Assembly (NCBI GenBank): GCA_018609965.1
Contig: JAHENP010000231.1
Location: 1-8,957 of the forward strand
Length of the DNA stretch: 8,957 bases
Direction of reading: 5' to 3'
Origin: Haloferacaceae archaeon
GTDB lineage: Archaea > Halobacteriota > Halobacteria > Halobacteriales > Haloferacaceae
Shown: positions 5,723 through 8,957 of the stretch, one piece after another
How positions within the stretch are numbered: position 1 is the first letter of the stretch
How the letters are laid out: every line of letters begins with the position of its first letter
Notes under the pieces: generated by a model
Seen by the model: the letters and a program-made list of their open reading frames with translations, nothing else
The model's database searches: none
Told to the model about the DNA's origin: nothing
Position numbers and translations under genes: made by a program

Positions 5723-6508
5723 ATGCTGTCGCTCCACATGGGCTGGGAACACGTCCTGTTTGCGAGTTGGCCCGTCGACCCGGCGGTCGTCGCCCGCACA
5801 CTGCCAGGCGGGTTAGAGCCGGACACCTACGAGGGCGACGCCTACCTCTCTGTCGTGCCGTTCACCAACGTCGACGTGCGCCCGGAGTGGCTCCCCGAGG
5901 GCGTCGGCGTCCCGCTCCCGGAACTGAACCTCCGGACGTACGTGCGGCTGTCGGACGCCGCTGCCGCGGGTGTCGCGAGCGGCAACGGGGCCGACACGGC
6001 GGGTGGCGACCCCGGACCGACGGACCCGGGCGCCGGCGTCTACTTCTACAGTCTCGACGCGGACGGACTGGCGGGCGTCGCCGGGGCGCGGCTCCTCCAC
6101 TCGTTGCCCTACTACTTCGCGTCCGTCGACTTCCGGGAGACGGACGACGGCGTCCGGTTCAGTTCGCGCCGCCGACACCCCGGAGCGCGGGCCGCGGGGT
6201 TTGCCGCAGAGTACGGGCCGGTCGGGGAGTCGTACACCGCCGAGCGCGGCTCGCTGGACTCGTTTCTCACCGATCGGGTGCGGTACTTCGCGGAGACGAG
6301 CAACGGGGATCTCCGGTACGCGACCGTCTCCCACGAACGGTGGCCGTTGTACGACGCCGAACTGGAACTCTACCGCAACGACCTGTTCGACGCGAACGGG
6401 TTCGAGACGCCCGCCGGCGAACCAGTTGTTCAGTACAGCCCGCGGGTGACGACCCACGCCTCCCCGAGTCGCCCGGTCTCTGGACTCACCGGAACCCGAC
6501 AGGCGTGA
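5723..6508 (+). CDS. DUF2071 / YqjF family protein
   Basis: The 261-residue protein follows the DUF2071 pattern throughout: Gly-Trp-Glu-His-Val-Leu-Phe-Ala-Ser-Trp-Pro-Val-Asp (7-19), Leu-Pro-Gly-Gly-Leu-Glu-Pro-Asp-Thr-Tyr, Val-Val-Pro-Phe, Pro-Glu-Leu-Asn-Leu-Arg-Thr-Tyr-Val-Arg, a Tyr-Phe-Tyr-Ser-Leu-Asp-Ala segment with Gly-Ala-Arg and Leu-Pro-Tyr-Tyr, Ser-Arg-Arg-Arg-His-Pro-Gly-Ala, and Ser-Leu-Asp-Ser-Phe-Leu-Thr-Asp-Arg. The family has a beta-rich fold distantly related to acetoacetate decarboxylase-like proteins, and no established function. An Ala/Gly/Asp/Pro-rich insertion at about residues 78-103, between the Arg-Thr-Tyr-Val and Tyr-Phe-Tyr-Ser strands, is longer than I would expect. 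The ATG at 5723 is used; the ATG at 5738 is also possible. The gene lies 79 bp behind the photolyase on the same strand, separated by a hairpin, so co-transcription is uncertain. It is convergent with the lipoprotein gene ending at 6542. Confidence 0.88.
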   Translation: MLSLHMGWEHVLFASWPVDPAVVARTLPGGLEPDTYEGDAYLSVVPFTNVDVRPEWLPEGVGVPLPELNLRTYVRLSDAAAAGVASGNGADTAGGDPGPTDPGAGVYFYSLDADGLAGVAGARLLHSLPYYFASVDFRETDDGVRFSSRRRHPGARAAGFAAEYGPVGESYTAERGSLDSFLTDRVRYFAETSNGDLRYATVSHERWPLYDAELELYRNDLFDANGFETPAGEPVVQYSPRVTTHASPSRPVSGLTGTRQA

Positions 6509-6541
6509 TCTGAGACAGCCCACGCTCCCGGTGGTAACGAG

Positions 6542-7045
6542 TCACCCAGTCTCGGTGTCGGTGTCGTCGCTGGTGTCGACTGCACCGATGCCAATCGACT
6601 CGTCGGTCTCCTCGGTTCCCCCAAGCGTGACGAGCACGTTCGTGTTGTCCGTGTCTTCGACCGTAACTGTCTCTTCTGCCTCTCTGACGCCGTCGATGGC
6701 AGAGTCTTCTCCGAGCGTGACCGCGACAGTGTAACTCCCAGTCGTGGTGAACACGTCCGGGTACCGTACCGCGCCGGACGCCGTCTCCGTCCCCGTCTCT
6801 GGGGTCGGAGTGTCGGTCCTGTCGCTGGAGGTGAGTTCGAACGTCTCGTCGAGAACAGTCTCGTTGTTCGGGTCTGTAACGGTGATCGACCCAGAGACGG
6901 GCTGGTCTGTGTTGTTGATAACGTTCACGTCCTCGAAGATGCTCGACACGGCTGACTTCAAAATCCCCGAGCAACCGGCGACCGCTGTGACTGCTGCTGT
7001 CGATGCCCCTGCGAGAAACCGGCGACGACTGTGACTTCTGGACAC
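6542..7045 (-). CDS. Small Tat-exported lipoprotein with an Ig-like beta domain
   Basis: The GTG at 7045 starts a 167-residue protein with a twin-arginine lipoprotein signal: Ser6-Arg-Arg-Arg-Phe-Leu11, a hydrophobic stretch, and the lipobox Ala-Val-Ala-Gly-Cys25. The mature part begins with strands such as Val-Asn-Val-Ile-Asn-Asn-Thr and Val-Ser-Gly-Ser-Ile-Thr-Val-Thr-Asp, then Val-Leu-Asp-Glu-Thr-Phe-Glu-Leu, a Thr/Pro/Glu-rich linker, and Gly-Ser-Tyr-Thr-Val-Ala-Val-Thr. This is the pattern of haloarchaeal surface lipoproteins with an immunoglobulin-like sandwich. The C-terminus is Asp/Thr/Glu-rich. The frame stays open about 138 codons further upstream, but that part has no coding bias; the GTG is supported by the signal peptide and by a TATA-like box 25-31 bases before it. 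No enzymatic role is suggested. It is a separate transcription unit from the DUF6149-like gene 187 bp upstream. Confidence 0.83.
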   Translation of the reverse strand: MSRSHSRRRFLAGASTAAVTAVAGCSGILKSAVSSIFEDVNVINNTDQPVSGSITVTDPNNETVLDETFELTSSDRTDTPTPETGTETASGAVRYPDVFTTTGSYTVAVTLGEDSAIDGVREAEETVTVEDTDNTNVLVTLGGTEETDESIGIGAVDTSDDTDTETG

Positions 7046-7232
7046 GGATGTCCGCTGACACTGCTTCGCAAATAAACTACTCTCTCTGTTTCTGGAACTG
7101 AACTGTGGTACAGCGTAGCAGACGGAGGGGGTGGTCACGACGCTCTCCTCGCCGGATGTGGTGGCTCTTCTATCGCCGTGTGACTCCCCGGAGTGTCGGC
7201 TGAAACCCCGAACAAGTGGTGACCAACGTGGA
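7046..7232. other. Intergenic region between two same-strand genes
   Basis: The spacer holds the TATA element at 7070-7076 and a small interrupted palindrome, ACTCC-CC-GGAGT, at 7183-7194, downstream of the 7233-7838 gene. The two-base loop is too tight for a stable hairpin, so it is at best part of a protein site. Minus-strand frames through here are open but without codon bias. I see no further gene. Confidence 0.4.
7070..7076 (-). promoter_or_regulatory. TATA box of the small lipoprotein gene (leaderless)
   Basis: TTTATTT on the minus strand lies 25-31 bases before the GTG at 7045, the distance expected when transcription starts at the start codon. It stands out in an otherwise GC-rich sequence and supports the GTG start. 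Confidence 0.55.
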
Positions 7233-7838
7233 TCAGTCGGCGCTCGCGTCGTCGGTCGCGTCGCTAGCGACGCCGGGCGCCCGCGACACGTCCACATCGT
7301 CGGGTTCGGCGCCACTCCCCTGACGGAGTTCCCCGTCGCCGTCTTCGACGTACACGTCGTCGGCGAAGCCGGCGACGGCGTTCTCGAACACGCCGTCGTC
7401 GAGCGCCTCGGGGGTCGCGGGAGCGTCCACAATCCCCGAGGCGGGGCGGAACACCCCAAGTGGGTCGTCGATGGTGATCCCGTGGTCGCGGAAGAACGAC
7501 TCGTACCGGCGGTAGTGGTCGTCGAGTTCCGCGGCGGGAATCTCCATCATCGCCGCCCAGCCGTGCTCGAAGAAGTCGAAGTTGGCCTGGAGGTGGGTGA
7601 TCTCGCGGGCCTCCGCCTCGGGGTAGCCCGCCCGCAAGGCGGCGACGTACGTGTCCATTGTCGCGTCGAAGAACTCGTCGAGGTGGTCGCGGCGTTCCTC
7701 GCGCCGGCGCTCAGGCGCCTTCTCCAGAAAGATCCGCGTGTGGAGATCGACGAGCTTGTCGTTCACGACACCGCCGAGCACGGGTGTCGTCAGTGCCCGT
7801 TTCGCGGCCCAGTGGCGGAGGTTCTGTCGAAGTTTCAC
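7233..7838 (-). CDS. DUF6149-like haloarchaeal helical protein
   Basis: From the GTG at 7838 the protein has 201 residues. It begins Lys-Leu-Arg-Gln-Asn-Leu-Arg-His-Trp-Ala-Ala-Lys-Arg-Ala-Leu and is mostly amphipathic helix, with Leu-Val-Asp-Leu-His-Thr-Arg-Ile-Phe-Leu (35-50 region), Asp-Thr-Tyr-Val-Ala-Ala-Leu-Arg-Ala-Gly-Tyr-Pro-Glu-Ala-Glu, Leu-Gln-Ala-Asn-Phe-Asp-Phe-Phe and Asp-His-Gly-Ile-Thr-Ile-Asp-Asp-Pro-Leu-Gly. I recall these as features of the haloarchaeal DUF6149 family, whose function is unknown. The last 30 residues are an acidic, low-complexity tail. No signal or membrane helix is present. The open frame extends far upstream across the opposite-strand oxidoreductase gene, but only because antisense frames of GC-rich genes stay open; homology and codon bias begin at this GTG. 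It is divergent from the gene at 8004 across 165 bp. Confidence 0.8.
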   Translation of the reverse strand: MKLRQNLRHWAAKRALTTPVLGGVVNDKLVDLHTRIFLEKAPERRREERRDHLDEFFDATMDTYVAALRAGYPEAEAREITHLQANFDFFEHGWAAMMEIPAAELDDHYRRYESFFRDHGITIDDPLGVFRPASGIVDAPATPEALDDGVFENAVAGFADDVYVEDGDGELRQGSGAEPDDVDVSRAPGVASDATDDASAD

Positions 7839-7881
7839 GTCCGGTTGTCGGTACTGGATGGACTTCAACCGCCTGTTCTCC

Positions 7882-7969
7882 GTTGTTCGGCGCGACGGTG
7901 ATCGGAGCGACCGGGCGGCTCTCACCGGCGGGCGTGTGGGAGGCGTTCCCGTAGCGTTGTCCGAACAAC
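7882..7969. promoter_or_regulatory. Inverted repeat / candidate operator in the divergent spacer
   Basis: GTTGTTCGG at 7882-7890 is the exact reverse complement of CCGAACAAC at 7961-7969. The right copy is itself part of a dyad, GTTGT-CCGA-ACAAC (7956-7969), that ends six bases before the TATA-like CTTTA of the oxidoreductase gene. A related GTTGTCGG lies at 7844-7851 next to the other gene's start. The layout fits binding by a dimeric regulator, possibly with looping; the regulator is unknown. Confidence 0.4.
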
Positions 7970-7975
7970 AACCCA

Positions 7976-7980
7976 CTTTA
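7976..7980 (+). promoter_or_regulatory. Probable TATA element of the oxidoreductase gene
   Basis: CTTTA lies 24-28 bases before the ATG at 8004, preceded by an A-rich stretch that could be the BRE and followed by a C run. Spacing suits a leaderless transcript. Confidence 0.4.
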
Positions 7981-8003
7981 CCCCCGGACACGAACGCGCC
8001 GCT

Positions 8004-8957
8004 ATGAGTCAGTCGTTCGTAATCGTCGGTGACGGAATCGCGGGAAGCTCCGCCGCCGAGACGCTCCGCGAGGAGGCGACGGACGCCGACATCACGGTGC
8101 TCACCGACGAGGGCGAGGCGCTGTACAATCGGATTCTGATCAAAGAGTACGCCAAAGGGAAACTGCCGGAGGCGCCCATCTCGATCCACGAGGAAGACTG
8201 GTACGCCGACCGCGACATCAATCTCCAGTTGGACACCTACGTGACGGACGTGCGGCCGGACGCACACGAAGTCGAGACCCACGGCGGAGAGGTGTACGAG
8301 TTCGACAAGCTGTTGCTCGCCGTCGGCGGGACACCCAACCAGCTCCCGGTGGACAACTCCGACGCCGATGGCGTCCACCACTTCTGGACGTTCCAGGACG
8401 CGCGTGGGATCAACGAGTCCGCTAGCCAGGCCGAGAAAGGTGTTGTCGTCGGCGCCGGCCTGTTGGGGATCGACCTCGCGGCGGTGTGTGGCGCACAGAA
8501 CGTGGAGGGGAAGTACCTCATGCGCGGAAACTCCTGGTGGCGGTACGCGCTCTCGGAGGAGGGTGCAGAGATCATGCACGACGCCATGCGCGAGAAGGGT
8601 GTCGAGCCGGTGTTCGACTCCGGGGTCGACCACTTCGAGACGGACGACGCGGGCCACGTCACCGCCGCGGTCGACCCGAACGGCGACCGCTACGAGTGTG
8701 ACTTCGCGGGCGTCGCCATCGGACTCGACCGCAACACCGAGCTGTTGGAGACGCTCGACGTGGAGATCGACGGCGGGATCGTCACCGACGAGTACATGCA
8801 GACCTCCCACCCGGACGTGTTCGCGGCCGGCGACATCACCCAGTTCCACGACGTGATTCTGGGCGAGCAGGCCCAGAACGGCGCGTGGGGCTCTGCCAAA
8901 GAACAAGGGTCGATCGCCGCCAAGAACATGTTGGAGTACGGCACCGAGCAGTTCGAG
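8004..8957 (+). CDS. FAD/NAD(P)-dependent oxidoreductase (pyridine nucleotide-disulfide family), 3' end cut by window
   Basis: The frame runs 318 codons from the ATG at 8004 to the window end without a stop. It starts with the FAD-binding Val-Ile-Val-Gly-Asp-Gly-Ile-Ala-Gly-Ser-Ser-Ala-Ala-Glu (6-19), has a Leu-Leu-Leu-Ala-Val-Gly-Gly-Thr-Pro segment near residue 107, a second dinucleotide fold Val-Val-Val-Gly-Ala-Gly-Leu-Leu-Gly-Ile-Asp-Leu for NAD(P)H (from about residue 147), and the FAD-contacting Val-Phe-Ala-Ala-Gly-Asp-Ile at about 272-278. There is no Cys-x4-5-Cys redox pair, so it is not a disulfide reductase; the arrangement is that of rubredoxin/ferredoxin reductases and the N-terminal part of nitrite reductase NirB. 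It would pass electrons from NAD(P)H to an unidentified acceptor in the cytoplasm. Codon bias is typical of the host. A candidate operator and TATA box lie directly upstream. Confidence 0.88.
   Translation, partial: MSQSFVIVGDGIAGSSAAETLREEATDADITVLTDEGEALYNRILIKEYAKGKLPEAPISIHEEDWYADRDINLQLDTYVTDVRPDAHEVETHGGEVYEFDKLLLAVGGTPNQLPVDNSDADGVHHFWTFQDARGINESASQAEKGVVVGAGLLGIDLAAVCGAQNVEGKYLMRGNSWWRYALSEEGAEIMHDAMREKGVEPVFDSGVDHFETDDAGHVTAAVDPNGDRYECDFAGVAIGLDRNTELLETLDVEIDGGIVTDEYMQTSHPDVFAAGDITQFHDVILGEQAQNGAWGSAKEQGSIAAKNMLEYGTEQFE

Noticed and set aside
7183..7194. ACTCC-CC-GGAGT as a terminator of the DUF6149-like gene
   Set aside because: The two-base loop is too small for a stable hairpin and no T run follows on the minus strand.
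7839..8906. N-terminal extension of the DUF6149-like minus-strand frame over the oxidoreductase gene
   Set aside because: The plus strand encodes a clear FAD/NAD(P) oxidoreductase there; the minus frame is open only because GC-biased codons seldom give antisense stops.
1..8957. Search for CRISPR arrays, tRNA or rRNA genes, transposases and terminal inverted repeats
   Set aside because: No regularly spaced repeats, no tRNA TTCRA-type arm with matching stems, and no transposase motif were seen by eye on either strand.

Overview
The window is chromosomal DNA of a halophilic archaeon (class Halobacteria). G+C is very high and most genes have G or C at nearly every third codon position. The proteins are acidic and rich in Asp/Glu, two exported proteins carry Tat-type lipoprotein signals, and several genes start with GTG close behind TATA-like boxes with no Shine-Dalgarno sequence, as leaderless haloarchaeal transcripts do. 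The photolyase and the small conserved proteins also look haloarchaeal. I cannot name the genus.

Layout, left to right. Positions 1-456 (+) hold the C-terminal part of a FabH-like ketoacyl synthase. Positions 513-916 hold two short, head-to-head fragments that read like the last membrane helix of peptide-type (DppC/DppB) ABC permeases; I treat both as gene remnants. Positions 957-1928 (-) encode a short-chain dehydrogenase. Positions 2000-3190 (-) encode a Tat-exported lipoprotein with a PQQ-type beta-propeller and less GC-biased codons than its neighbours. Positions 3217-3537 are a graveyard: an unidentified 35-codon open fragment, then the C-terminal third of a VapC-like PIN-domain toxin with no start and no antitoxin.

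Positions 3619-4128 (-) encode an unrecognised 169-residue protein, divergent across 123 bp from a class I photolyase (4252-5643, +). A DUF2071/YqjF-type gene follows (5723-6508, +). Perfect CCCGCG-type hairpins lie in front of and behind the photolyase gene. Positions 6542-7045 (-) encode a second small Tat lipoprotein with a good leaderless promoter. Positions 7233-7838 (-) encode a helical protein resembling the haloarchaeal DUF6149 family. It is divergent from an FAD/NAD(P)-dependent oxidoreductase (8004 to the window edge, +) whose promoter region carries a dyad symmetry that could be an operator.

Most genes appear to be single transcription units; the only likely co-transcribed pair is photolyase-DUF2071, and even it has a terminator-like hairpin between. 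I see no complete defence system, CRISPR array, insertion sequence, rRNA or tRNA. The most notable points are the two decayed accessory loci (permease tails and VapC fragment), the unknown gene divergent from the photolyase, and the repeat-based candidate operator before the oxidoreductase.
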